From the IMG/VR virus record IMGVR_UViG_3300025426_000039, positions 1-55,856 of that record: a DNA stretch of 55,856 nt; one strand, 5' to 3'. This document shows, one piece after another, positions 50,698 to 55,855 of the stretch. Under the pieces are notes generated by a model. It made no database searches. It saw nothing but the letters and a program-made list of their open reading frames with translations, and was not told where the DNA came from. Source of the stretch: a virus. A program made the position numbers and the translations under genes. The stretch's first letter is position 1. Every line of letters begins with the position of its first letter.

Positions 50698-50727
50698 TGC
50701 TAGTTTTGCTTTGCAAGAAGCACTACT
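50693..50727. other. Hairpin AGTAGTGCT/AGCACTACT
   Basis: Perfect 9-bp stem whose 3' arm is reused in the closing stem of RNA C, so folding alternatives exist. Confidence 0.6.
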
Positions 50728-50981
50728 TTAAAACACATTTGAGGTTACCTACCCCGTTAGGTTCTCTAGGAGAGGAGCAAGGGTGCCGACTCACGCAATC
50801 CTAGGGCAACATGAAACAGAGCAGTAATGCTTGGCGATAGCGACGGACCGGTAGGCAGTAATGACGAACTGAAGTCTGTGTAGACGGTACACCGGGATGT
50901 CATCGAGCGTAAACCCCTATTAGGTAACGAACGGGTTGTGAGACGACAGAGGGGAGTTCCTCAAGTGTTTTTTAAAGTAGT
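50722..50981 (+). ncRNA. Structured RNA C (~260 nt) closed by a ~20-bp stem
   Basis: The arm at 50722-50743 (beginning ACTACTTTAAAA) pairs with 50960-50981 (ending TTTTTTAAAGTAGT) with a few irregularities. The ~216-nt interior is more G- and C-rich than the surroundings and without a convincing ORF; short stems such as CTCT/AGAG are seen. Two sigma70-like promoters precede it. Some phrases (AGGGTGCC, GCGTAAACCCC, ACGACAGAGG) recall RNase P RNA, but the P4 core is absent. Function unknown. Confidence 0.6.
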
Positions 50982-51051
50982 TGAGACACTAGTTCAAATC
51001 CACTGGGAATAAAGAGAGAAGTGAGTGGTACTCTCCAACTACTACAATTCG

Positions 51052-51126
51052 GGTCTCATAGTATAATGGTCAGTATAGCGGCTTGTCACGCCGTTGATAG
51101 GAGTTCGATTCTCCTTGGGACCGCCA
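51052..51126 (+). tRNA. tRNA-Asp(GTC)
   Basis: Acceptor GGTCTCA/TGGGACC, anticodon loop TTGTCAC on stem GCGGC/GCCGT, T-loop TTCGATT, G73, CCA encoded. Confidence 0.95.
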
Positions 51127-51134
51127 AAGTTTTT

Positions 51135-51251
51135 GTTCCGATGTTTCCACGCTCGGGGTAGCACCCCGAGGTTCACGCTGAGATCGCAACTCAGGGCAGT
51201 GAGAGTGCAACGCACTTCAGTGAGAGAGGTTAGATTCCTTCTGGAGCACCA
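51135..51251 (+). ncRNA. tRNA-like structured RNA D (~117 nt)
   Basis: GTTCCG pairs with TGGAGC, followed by A and CCA, and AGAGG/CCTTC encloses a T-loop-like TTAGATT. Between them lie CTCGGGG/CCCCGAG, an anticodon-arm look-alike CTGAG-ATCGCAA-CTCAG and AGTGC/GCACT. It is far longer than a tRNA and lacks a D-arm. It may be processed like a tRNA without acting as one. Confidence 0.5.
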
Positions 51252-51309
51252 AAGTTTCGTGGCATTTACACAGTCACCAAGATAGTGTATTGTAAGTCCA
51301 ATCTAATCG

Positions 51310-51385
51310 GCATCGTTCGTCTAGAGGCCTAGGACACGACCCTTTCACGGTCGGTACACGAGTTCGAATCTCGTACGATGTACCA
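51310..51385 (+). tRNA. tRNA-Glu(TTC)
   Basis: Acceptor GCATCGT/ACGATGT, anticodon loop CTTTCAC on CGACC/GGTCG, T-loop TTCGAAT, CCA encoded. Confidence 0.95.
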
Positions 51386-51390
51386 TACAA

Positions 51391-51476
51391 GGAAGTACGG
51401 CAGAGTTGGTGAGCTGCGGCGGACTGTAAATCCGTTCTGTAATGGTGAGTTGGTTCGAATCCAGCTACTTCCACCA
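51391..51476 (+). tRNA. tRNA-Tyr(GTA)
   Basis: Acceptor GGAAGTA/TACTTCC, anticodon loop CTGTAAA, long variable arm as in bacterial tRNA-Tyr, CCA encoded. Confidence 0.95.
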
Positions 51477-51489
51477 ATCGTTAGTAGTT

Positions 51490-51641
51490 ATTGATAAGTG
51501 TTTGAGATGAACATGGGGTATCGTGGATTGATCATCCACTATGCGGGCCTAACTGGCGTGGAACAGGTCCTGACACAACCCGCCATACGCTGTTGCCGGA
51601 AACGATCCGACGCATAAATTGGCACTCAAGCACTTTTCAAT
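51490..51641 (+). ncRNA. Structured RNA E (~150 nt) closed by a 17-bp stem
   Basis: 51490-51506 (ATTGATAAGTGTTTGAG) pairs with 51625-51641 with one mismatch and one wobble. Inside are GTGGAT/ATCCAC (loop TGATC), GGGCCT/AGGTCC and ATGCG/CGCAT stems, a multibranch layout. It ends 1 nt before tRNA-Arg and starts 13 nt after tRNA-Tyr, so tRNA processing would release it. Confidence 0.65.
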
Positions 51642-51642
51642 A

Positions 51643-51717
51643 GTCGCTATAGTATAATGGATAATATGCCGTGCTACGAACGCGGTGATCGTGGTTCGAT
51701 TCCATGTAGCGGCACCA
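51643..51717 (+). tRNA. tRNA-Arg(ACG)
   Basis: Acceptor GTCGCTA/TAGCGGC, anticodon loop CTACGAA, T-loop TTCGATT, CCA encoded. A34 would need TadA editing by the host. Confidence 0.93.
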
Positions 51718-51723
51718 GGCAAT

Positions 51724-51798
51724 GGAGTTGTTAGTTTAGTGGTAAAACCGCGGGTTGTGATTCCGCTATCACGAGTTCGATTCTCGTACGACTCCCCA
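51724..51798 (+). tRNA. tRNA-His(GTG)
   Basis: Anticodon loop TTGTGAT on GCGGG/TCCGC. The extra 5' G (G-1) opposite C73 is encoded, the identity element for HisRS. CCA encoded. Confidence 0.95.
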
Positions 51799-51802
51799 AG
51801 CA

Positions 51803-51810
51803 GTTAAATA
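51803..51810 (+). promoter_or_regulatory. Putative late promoter GTTAAATA
   Basis: Lies 21 nt before the ATG at 51832; RBS AAGGAG between. Confidence 0.55.
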
Positions 51811-51831
51811 TAGTATACTAAGGAGTATACT

Positions 51832-51993
51832 ATGACAGAAGAACAATTAATTGAATTTTTAACAAATAACTTAACACTTCAGGTAGTTAATAACCCCGAT
51901 CCTTACGATTGGAATGATGTGTTTACTATTAGTTTAAATTTAAATGGCAATACAATAAGTCAAATCGTTTTAGACATAAACGATGGACAATAA
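51832..51993 (+). CDS. Small acidic protein within the tRNA array (53 aa)
   Basis: ATG preceded by TAAGGAG. Begins MTEEQLIEFLTNNLTLQVVN and contains DPYDWNDVFTISLNLNG; it looks like a compact strand-rich protein (helix then two or three strands). It lies between tRNA-His and tRNA-Ala with its own late-like element. Function unknown. Confidence 0.7.
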   Translation: MTEEQLIEFLTNNLTLQVVNNPDPYDWNDVFTISLNLNGNTISQIVLDINDGQ

Positions 51994-51996
51994 TTT

Positions 51997-52072
51997 GGGG
52001 GTGTAGCTCAATTGGGAGAGCGACTGGTTTGCAACCAGTAGGTCGCGGGTTCGATCCCTGTCACCTCCACCA
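51997..52072 (+). tRNA. tRNA-Ala(TGC)
   Basis: Acceptor GGGGGTG/CACCTCC with a G-T pair at the third position (the Ala identity element), anticodon loop TTTGCAA, CCA encoded. Confidence 0.95.
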
Positions 52073-52078
52073 GAATAC

Positions 52079-52170
52079 GGAGACTTGGATGAGTGGTTTA
52101 AATCGGCACCCTGCTAAGGTGTTGTATATAGTAATATGTACCGAGAGTTCGAATCTCTCAGTCTCCGCCA
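52079..52170 (+). tRNA. tRNA-Ser(GCT)
   Basis: Anticodon loop CTGCTAA, long variable arm, acceptor GGAGACT/AGTCTCC, G73 and CCA encoded. Confidence 0.95.
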
Positions 52171-52173
52171 AAT

Positions 52174-52202
52174 TTGACAGTAAATGATGTTACTGTTACA
52201 AT
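52174..52202 (+). promoter_or_regulatory. sigma70-type promoter TTGACA-17-TACAAT
   Basis: Consensus -35 and near-consensus -10 with 17-bp spacing just before tRNA-Gln. Confidence 0.8.
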
Positions 52203-52213
52203 AAGAAATCAGT

Positions 52214-52287
52214 TGGGGGTTAGTTAAATGGTATAACAGCGGATTTTGATTCCGCTATTAATGGTTCGATTCCATTACCCTCTGCCA
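52214..52287 (+). tRNA. tRNA-Gln(TTG)
   Basis: Anticodon loop TTTTGAT on GCGGA/TCCGC, T1 unpaired as in bacterial tRNA-Gln, G73 and CCA encoded. Confidence 0.93.
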
Positions 52288-52434
52288 AAGTTTGTTAGTC
52301 GTTAAAAGGAAAACATTATGAAAGACACTGCTAAACAGTAGTGTCAATCTTGATCCCGTATTGGTCAGGGTTGGCACATTAAAGAACTCTTTAATATAGT
52401 ATTAAGACATTAAAGAAACTTTTAATACAATCAA
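52288..52434 (+). other. Intergenic hairpin region with a 7-codon ORF
   Basis: A tiny ORF (ATG at 52318, MKDTAKQ) with RBS AAAGGAAAA overlaps a 9-bp hairpin GACACTGCT/AGTAGTGTC. Further stems ATTAAAG/CTTTAAT and GTATTAA/TTAATAC follow. No other gene seen; it may be a processed spacer or another small RNA. Confidence 0.4.
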
Positions 52435-52510
52435 CCCTCTGTAGCGCAATTGGTAGCGCAACGGACTCTTAATCCGCTGGTTGGCAGTTCAAATCTGCCC
52501 GGAGGGACCA
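52435..52510 (+). tRNA. tRNA-Lys(CTT)
   Basis: Acceptor CCCTCTG/CGGAGGG, anticodon loop CTCTTAA on ACGGA/TCCGC, normal D-loop (TTGGTA) and T-loop (TTCAAAT), CCA encoded. Confidence 0.93.
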
Positions 52511-52516
52511 AATTAC

Positions 52517-52590
52517 GGGCTCGTAACTTAAAAGTAAAGTATCGGACTTTTAATCCGACTAAGAAGGAGCATTACCTTCCGGGCTCACCA
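52517..52590 (+). tRNA. tRNA-Lys(TTT), elbow-less variant
   Basis: Acceptor GGGCTCG/CGGGCTC, perfect anticodon arm TCGGA-CTTTTAA-TCCGA, D-stem ACTT/AAGT and T-stem GAAGG/CCTTC all pair, but the D-loop AAAAGTA lacks GG18-19 and the T-loop AGCATTA lacks TTC. The tertiary elbow contact cannot form in the usual way. It could be a decoy or a specialised tRNA. Confidence 0.8.
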
Positions 52591-52656
52591 TATAAAAACA
52601 CATTCATTAAGGCATCCGGTACGAAAGTAAATTTAGCCGAATGTGTTTCTATATGG
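52588..52656 (+). ncRNA. Structured RNA I between two tRNAs, 18-bp closing stem
   Basis: 52588-52605 (CCATATAAAAACACATTC) pairs with 52639-52656 with a single A-C mismatch. The arms reuse the CCA of tRNA-Lys and the first two G of tRNA-Met, so forming this stem competes with tRNA ends or it acts as a processing signal. Interior of 33 nt has GGC/GCC. Confidence 0.6.
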
Positions 52657-52730
52657 TAATATAGCATAGTGGCTAATGCAGTTGCTTCATACGCAACCTA
52701 TCGTTGGTTCGAGTCCAACTATTACCACCA
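52655..52730 (+). tRNA. tRNA-Met(CAT) or tRNA-Ile(CAT)
   Basis: Acceptor GGTAATA/TATTACC, anticodon loop TTCATAC on GTTGC/GCAAC, T-loop TTCGAGT, CCA encoded. It lacks the 1-72 mismatch of initiators; lysidine-type Ile is possible. Confidence 0.9.
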
Positions 52731-52732
52731 AG

Positions 52733-53839
52733 TTAAACGAGCGCATTACTTAATGTCGACAATACACCCAGTTGTTGTGTTGTTTGTGGCGCAGATACAT
52801 TGCGATGTTTGAGTGTTTGACTCATTAAATTAATAAATTTTGCTCTTAATTCGCTTGAATGTTGGGTATTTTTAATTGTGCTGACAAGATTTAATATAAA
52901 AGTTTTTTGTTTATTTGTGAGAGTATATTGCTCAAATTGAGCTTGTATAACTTGTTCTAACAACACTTGCTCGTCAGGTAACAAAATACCCCAACCTAAC
53001 CAATTGGGTTCAACTAAGTTAGTTACCCTGGTAGGCTTTCGGTGCCGATTGCACCAATCTAGAGTTGGTATTAAATTTTGTATGTTAAGAGGTTGTGCAA
53101 CAAAATGAAAATTAATATTGGCTTGTTTTAAACTTGCGATTAATTGTGCAACATTGTTGCTAAACTTTTGCCAATTAGCAGGATAGCGTAAAAATTCATA
53201 AGAAGTTTCAAATCCATCAATGCTGATTTGTAATTCTAATTGTTTTAATTGAGTGAGTTTGTTGAGTAATTTTGGTTCTAGTACAGTTGCATTGGTAACT
53301 ATTCTACAAGGTAAATTGCGTTCTAGTATAAAGTCTAAAAGTTCTAAATTGCCTTTAGCAAGAAAAAATTCACCACCAAGAAAACTAATAGACTCAATGT
53401 TTGCTTGTTCTTGTAATATAGATAAACATTCTTCACTTAGATCAAATTCTCCTGTTTGATGGTTGTTGAATATGGGTATTTGTCGTCTCTCTTGTGCTAG
53501 TGCAGAACTAGATTCTGAATTGCACATAACACATTTAAGATTGCAAATATTGCTAGGAAAAATTTCATATCTTACTAGCTCAGTACTCGCAAGTGAGTGA
53601 TTAAATTGATTTCTATAACTAGTTTGATTTGATTGTTCCTGAACTCGACACCGCTGACATCCAGTGGGCCAATCAGTTGCAGTTAGTAAACTTTGATATT
53701 CACTGCTCGAATAGTATTCGTCAAGTGTTTGATAGTTTTGCGTAGTCTTGTATACGCAACAAGGAAGAATCCTTGTTCCAGTATCATGATTGCCAACTAT
53801 GCGAATATTATTGCGAATTGCAGAACAGTGAAATGTCAT
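52733..53839 (-). CDS. Radical SAM protein, twitch/SPASM-like (368 aa)
   Basis: The cluster motif C99-x3-C103-x2-C106 in ICNLKCVMCNSES and SFLGGEFFLA (~152-161, the SAM-binding GGE) identify a radical SAM protein. Extra cysteines at the N-terminus (C27-C28; C61-x2-C64) suggest an auxiliary site in front of the core, as in twitch-type phage and bacterial proteins. Reaction unknown; peptide or RNA modification possible. A late element ends 7 nt before its ATG. It ends 2 bp from tRNA-Met on the opposite strand. Confidence 0.85.
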   Translation of the reverse strand: MTFHCSAIRNNIRIVGNHDTGTRILPCCVYKTTQNYQTLDEYYSSSEYQSLLTATDWPTGCQRCRVQEQSNQTSYRNQFNHSLASTELVRYEIFPSNICNLKCVMCNSESSSALAQERRQIPIFNNHQTGEFDLSEECLSILQEQANIESISFLGGEFFLAKGNLELLDFILERNLPCRIVTNATVLEPKLLNKLTQLKQLELQISIDGFETSYEFLRYPANWQKFSNNVAQLIASLKQANINFHFVAQPLNIQNLIPTLDWCNRHRKPTRVTNLVEPNWLGWGILLPDEQVLLEQVIQAQFEQYTLTNKQKTFILNLVSTIKNTQHSSELRAKFINLMSQTLKHRNVSAPQTTQQLGVLSTLSNALV

Positions 53840-53846
53840 ATGAAAA

Positions 53847-53854
53847 TATTTATA
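53847..53854 (-). promoter_or_regulatory. Perfect late promoter TATAAATA (minus strand)
   Basis: Exact late consensus on the minus strand, ending 7 nt before the radical SAM start. Confidence 0.7.
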
Positions 53855-53875
53855 GATTAATGCTAGTCATTAATT

Positions 53876-53992
53876 TATTACCAGTTTCGGGATAGACGGC
53901 GCGATGAGTCCCTGAAAGTCTTAGCTGAAGGCGGCTTCAGTGACACGTCAGTAGACAGAAGGTAGCGTAAACTCTTGCGTTCGAGACAAAGA
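53876..53992 (+). other. Hairpin-rich non-coding region F
   Basis: CTGAAG/CTTCAG (loop GCGG) and TTTCGGGA/TCCCTGAAA (one bulge) are clear stems, with no gene. Resembles the other structured spacers of the tRNA region, but without a long closing stem that I can confirm. Confidence 0.45.
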
Positions 53993-54175
53993 CTAATCTT
54001 CTACACTGGGAAGTGGCGGTGTAGTCCTCTTTAGATTGGTTTCCCGAAAATCTCGATCTTGTGGAGGTGGTGCATCTGGCACAAACTCTGCAGGAAGACA
54101 GTTAAACATCCGTTGTCGATAAGGTTGTTTACTGAATTTGTAGAGTACTCGAAACTCGTCGTAGATGTCTTCCAT
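53993..54175 (-). CDS. Small protein (60 aa)
   Basis: Begins MEDIYDEFRVLYKFSKQPYR and ends in a Pro-rich acidic tail (TTPPLPSVED). A perfect late element TATAAATA on this strand ends 4 nt before the ATG, which supports expression. No family recognised. Its promoter overlaps the 5' end of tRNA-Ile on the other strand. Confidence 0.65.
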   Translation of the reverse strand: MEDIYDEFRVLYKFSKQPYRQRMFNCLPAEFVPDAPPPQDRDFRETNLKRTTPPLPSVED

Positions 54176-54179
54176 ACAG

Positions 54180-54187
54180 TATTTATA
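54180..54187 (-). promoter_or_regulatory. Perfect late promoter TATAAATA (minus strand)
   Basis: Ends 4 nt before the ATG at 54175; overlaps the first base of tRNA-Ile. Confidence 0.65.
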
Positions 54188-54263
54188 GCCTCATAGCTCA
54201 GTTGGTTAGAGCAATGTGTTGATAACGCATAGGTCCTCTGTTCGAGTCAGAGTGAGGCTACCA
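54187..54263 (+). tRNA. tRNA-Ile(GAT)
   Basis: Acceptor AGCCTCA/TGAGGCT, anticodon loop TTGATAA on ATGTG/CGCAT, T-loop TTCGAGT, CCA encoded. Confidence 0.95.
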
Positions 54264-54271
54264 ATTTAAAG

Positions 54272-54300
54272 TTGACAACAAATGAGTTGTCATATATAAT
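54272..54300 (+). promoter_or_regulatory. sigma70-type promoter TTGACA-17-TATAAT
   Basis: Full consensus with 17-bp spacing. The start TTGACAACAAATGA is shared with the promoter at 55743; a TGACAAC/GTTGTCA inverted repeat spans the -35. Confidence 0.88.
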
Positions 54301-54309
54301 ATAGAATAT

Positions 54310-54386
54310 TCCCTAGTAGCTCAGCTGGTAGTAGCGTCTGACTGTTAATCAGAAGGTCCGAGGATCGTGCCCTCGCTAGGGAGCCA
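54310..54386 (+). tRNA. tRNA-Asn(GTT)
   Basis: Acceptor TCCCTAG/CTAGGGA, anticodon loop CTGTTAA on TCTGA/TCAGA, G73, CCA. The T-loop ATCGTGC is non-standard (T54 and A58 changed). Confidence 0.9.
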
Positions 54387-54472
54387 AACAAGTCAGTTCC
54401 CGGATGACTTTAAGAATGCGGGCTGCTCAATCGCCAACGGAGCGAGCGTAAGGTAACAGTTGGAAGTATTTC
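54387..54472 (+). other. Spacer with hairpins (region G)
   Basis: AAGTCA/TGACTT closes a 9-nt loop just after tRNA-Asn; GCTC/GAGC and CCAAC/GTTGG stems follow. No gene seen. May be a further small RNA of the tRNA transcript. Confidence 0.45.
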
Positions 54473-54548
54473 GCCCCTATAGCTCATTCGGTAGAGCAAC
54501 TGATTTGTAATCAGTAGGTGCCGTGTTCGAATCATGGTGGGGGCACCA
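54473..54548 (+). tRNA. tRNA-Thr(TGT)
   Basis: Acceptor GCCCCTA/TGGGGGC, anticodon loop TTTGTAA on ACTGA/TCAGT, T-loop TTCGAAT, CCA encoded. Confidence 0.95.
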
Positions 54549-54555
54549 AACAATT

Positions 54556-54792
54556 ATGTGGATATACATTGAAACTTTTTTATTAGTATTTGCAACAGAC
54601 ATTCTCTATACGTATTATCTACGTGCAGTTAATGCTGATCGTGCAGTACTGGCAAGTTTTTGGAGTGTGATGTGTACGTTCACGGCTAGTATAGCAGTAA
54701 TCAACTATACCGAGAACCATTATACGTTAATTGCAAGTTTAGCCGGCGCAGGTGCTGGCACATATTTTGGAATGAAGTTTAAAAAGAAATAA
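54556..54792 (+). CDS. Small membrane protein with three predicted helices (78 aa)
   Basis: Start at 54556 (MWIYIETFLLVFATDILYTY); farther starts would lie in tRNA-Thr. Hydrophobic segments at residues ~1-19, ~31-50 and ~56-74, with a lysine-rich C-terminus (KFKKK), suggest an inner-membrane protein. No ribosome binding site is obvious. The stop touches the start of tRNA-Pro. Function unknown. Confidence 0.75.
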   Translation: MWIYIETFLLVFATDILYTYYLRAVNADRAVLASFWSVMCTFTASIAVINYTENHYTLIASLAGAGAGTYFGMKFKKK

Positions 54793-54871
54793 CCGAGTGT
54801 AGGATAGCCTGGTTCATTCCGCCTGCTTTGGGAGCAGGATGTCGCAAGTTCGAATCTTGCCACTCGGACCA
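54793..54871 (+). tRNA. tRNA-Pro(TGG)
   Basis: Acceptor CCGAGTG/CACTCGG, anticodon loop TTTGGGA on CCTGC/GCAGG, CCA encoded. The 5' end overlaps the previous stop codon region. Confidence 0.93.
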
Positions 54872-54881
54872 ACAACAAAAT

Positions 54882-54965
54882 GCGAGTGTGGCGGAATTGG
54901 TAGACGCACCGGTTTTAAGCACCGACGCCGACGGCGTGAGAGTTCGAATCTCTCCTCTCGCACCA
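54882..54965 (+). tRNA. tRNA-Leu(TAA)
   Basis: Class II tRNA with long variable arm, anticodon loop TTTAAGC, acceptor GCGAGTG/CTCTCGC with one mismatch, CCA encoded. Confidence 0.92.
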
Positions 54966-54968
54966 TAC

Positions 54969-55045
54969 ACCACTGTAGTCTAACTGAATAAGGCACCGCT
55001 CTTCTAAAGCGTACGATGTGAGTTTGAATCTCGCCGGTGGTACCA
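54969..55045 (+). tRNA. tRNA-Arg(TCT)
   Basis: Acceptor ACCACTG/CGGTGGT, anticodon loop CTTCTAA, T-loop TTTGAAT (C56 replaced by T), CCA encoded. Confidence 0.92.
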
Positions 55046-55058
55046 TTTATCATAATTT

Positions 55059-55133
55059 GCGACTATAGCATAGCGGTAGTGCCGCGAACTCATAATTCGT
55101 ACGGGGGTGGTTCGAATCCACCTGGTCGCACCA
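55059..55133 (+). tRNA. tRNA-Met(CAT)
   Basis: Acceptor GCGACTA/TGGTCGC, anticodon loop CTCATAA on GCGAA/TTCGT, T-loop TTCGAAT, CCA encoded. Second CAT tRNA; one of the two may be read as Ile after lysidine modification. Confidence 0.92.
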
Positions 55134-55136
55134 ATT

Positions 55137-55212
55137 GCAACTTTAGCTGATGTGGTCATAGCACCCCGTTGAAGCCGGGAGGAACCAGGTTCGATTCCTG
55201 GAGGTTGCACCA
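55137..55212 (+). tRNA. tRNA-Phe(GAA)
   Basis: Acceptor GCAACTT/AGGTTGC, anticodon loop TTGAAGC on CCCCG/CGGGA, T-loop TTCGATT, CCA encoded. Confidence 0.93.
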
Positions 55213-55220
55213 AATAAATA
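55212..55220 (+). promoter_or_regulatory. Late promoter AAATAAATA, leaderless arrangement
   Basis: Directly behind tRNA-Phe, ending 4 nt before the ATG at 55225. Confidence 0.6.
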
Positions 55221-55224
55221 CTTG

Positions 55225-55677
55225 ATGTGGCGACCAATGCAATATCAAGATTTAACCGAGGTTTTCCAAATAGCCGATGCAATTTGGGGTCCAGATTATC
55301 ACGAATCTCAAGCAGTATACGAGGATAAATTTCTATATCATCCGCCAGGGTGTCAAGTATACCAAGTAAAGCATTTGATATTGGGATATGTTGTAGCCCA
55401 TCCTTGGCGATATGGAATGCCACCCTTGCTTGATACTGTGCTAGATAGAACTGTGATAACAGACAGCTACCACATACATGACATTGTGTTGGATACCTCG
55501 TTGCGCGGACAAGGAGTATCCAAATTGGTGGTAAATCAAATACTAGCAAACAATCAAATAGTAACTTTGGCAGCAGCAAACCGTAGTACTCAAACAAAAA
55601 ACATTTGGCAACATTTTGGGTTTGTTGAGACTGGCATCAAATGTGATTACGGCGTTTATATGTCAACGCTCTTGTAG
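55225..55677 (+). CDS. GNAT-family acetyltransferase
   Basis: The strand IHDIVLDTSLRGQGVSKLVV (~85-104) holds the acetyl-CoA loop RGQGVS (Q/RxxGxG/A type), followed by LAAANRSTQTKNIWQHFGF (~120-138), typical of the GNAT C-terminal. Length 150 fits. The ATG at 55225 is used although a TTG directly upstream is in frame. It may acetylate a protein, tRNA or small molecule; T4-like phages carry several GNATs. It is set within the tRNA array; its stop overlaps tRNA-Thr. Confidence 0.85.
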   Translation: MWRPMQYQDLTEVFQIADAIWGPDYHESQAVYEDKFLYHPPGCQVYQVKHLILGYVVAHPWRYGMPPLLDTVLDRTVITDSYHIHDIVLDTSLRGQGVSKLVVNQILANNQIVTLAAANRSTQTKNIWQHFGFVETGIKCDYGVYMSTLL

Positions 55678-55741
55678 TTAAATGGTATAACAACGCCATG
55701 GTAAGGCGTAGTTGAAAGTTCGATTCTTTCCTAGAGCACCA
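55672..55741 (+). tRNA. tRNA-Thr(GGT)
   Basis: Acceptor GCTCTTG/CTAGAGC with one mismatch, anticodon loop ATGGTAA on ACGCC/GGCGT, T-loop TTCGATT, CCA encoded. Overlaps the end of the GNAT gene. Confidence 0.9.
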
Positions 55742-55742
55742 C

Positions 55743-55771
55743 TTGACAACAAATGATAAGTACTGTATAAT
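55743..55771 (+). promoter_or_regulatory. sigma70-type promoter TTGACA-17-TATAAT
   Basis: Full consensus, 17-bp spacer starting ACAAATGATAA, before tRNA-Gly. Confidence 0.88.
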
Positions 55772-55782
55772 AGATAGTAATG

Positions 55783-55855
55783 CGGGATTAGTTTAATGGT
55801 AAAACGAAACGTTGCCAACGTCTAGACACCAGTTCGATTCTGGTATTCCGCTCCA
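55783..55855 (+). tRNA. tRNA-Gly(GCC)
   Basis: Acceptor GCGGGAT/ATTCCGC, anticodon loop TTGCCAA, T73 as in bacterial tRNA-Gly, CCA encoded. The array probably continues beyond the window. Confidence 0.92.

Noticed and set aside
50744-50959. RNase P RNA candidate
   Set aside because: Phrases similar to AGGGTGCC, GTAAACCCC and ACGACAGA occur in the right order, but the P4 core (GAGGAAAGTCC) and GGTAAGAGC are missing. A covariance search would decide.
50744-50959. Group I or II intron interrupting a tRNA
   Set aside because: No recognisable P7/S element or domain V hairpin, and no tRNA halves at the borders.
52450-52659. Open frame across two tRNA-Lys genes
   Set aside because: Lies over clear tRNA genes and their stems; no coding features.
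53885-53920. Hammerhead ribozyme
   Set aside because: GATGAGTCC is present, but the matching GGAC-GAAA strand and the cleavage-site helix are not.
54523-54555. Upstream start for the small membrane protein
   Set aside because: Would begin inside tRNA-Thr; ATG at 54556 gives a normal hydrophobic N-terminus.
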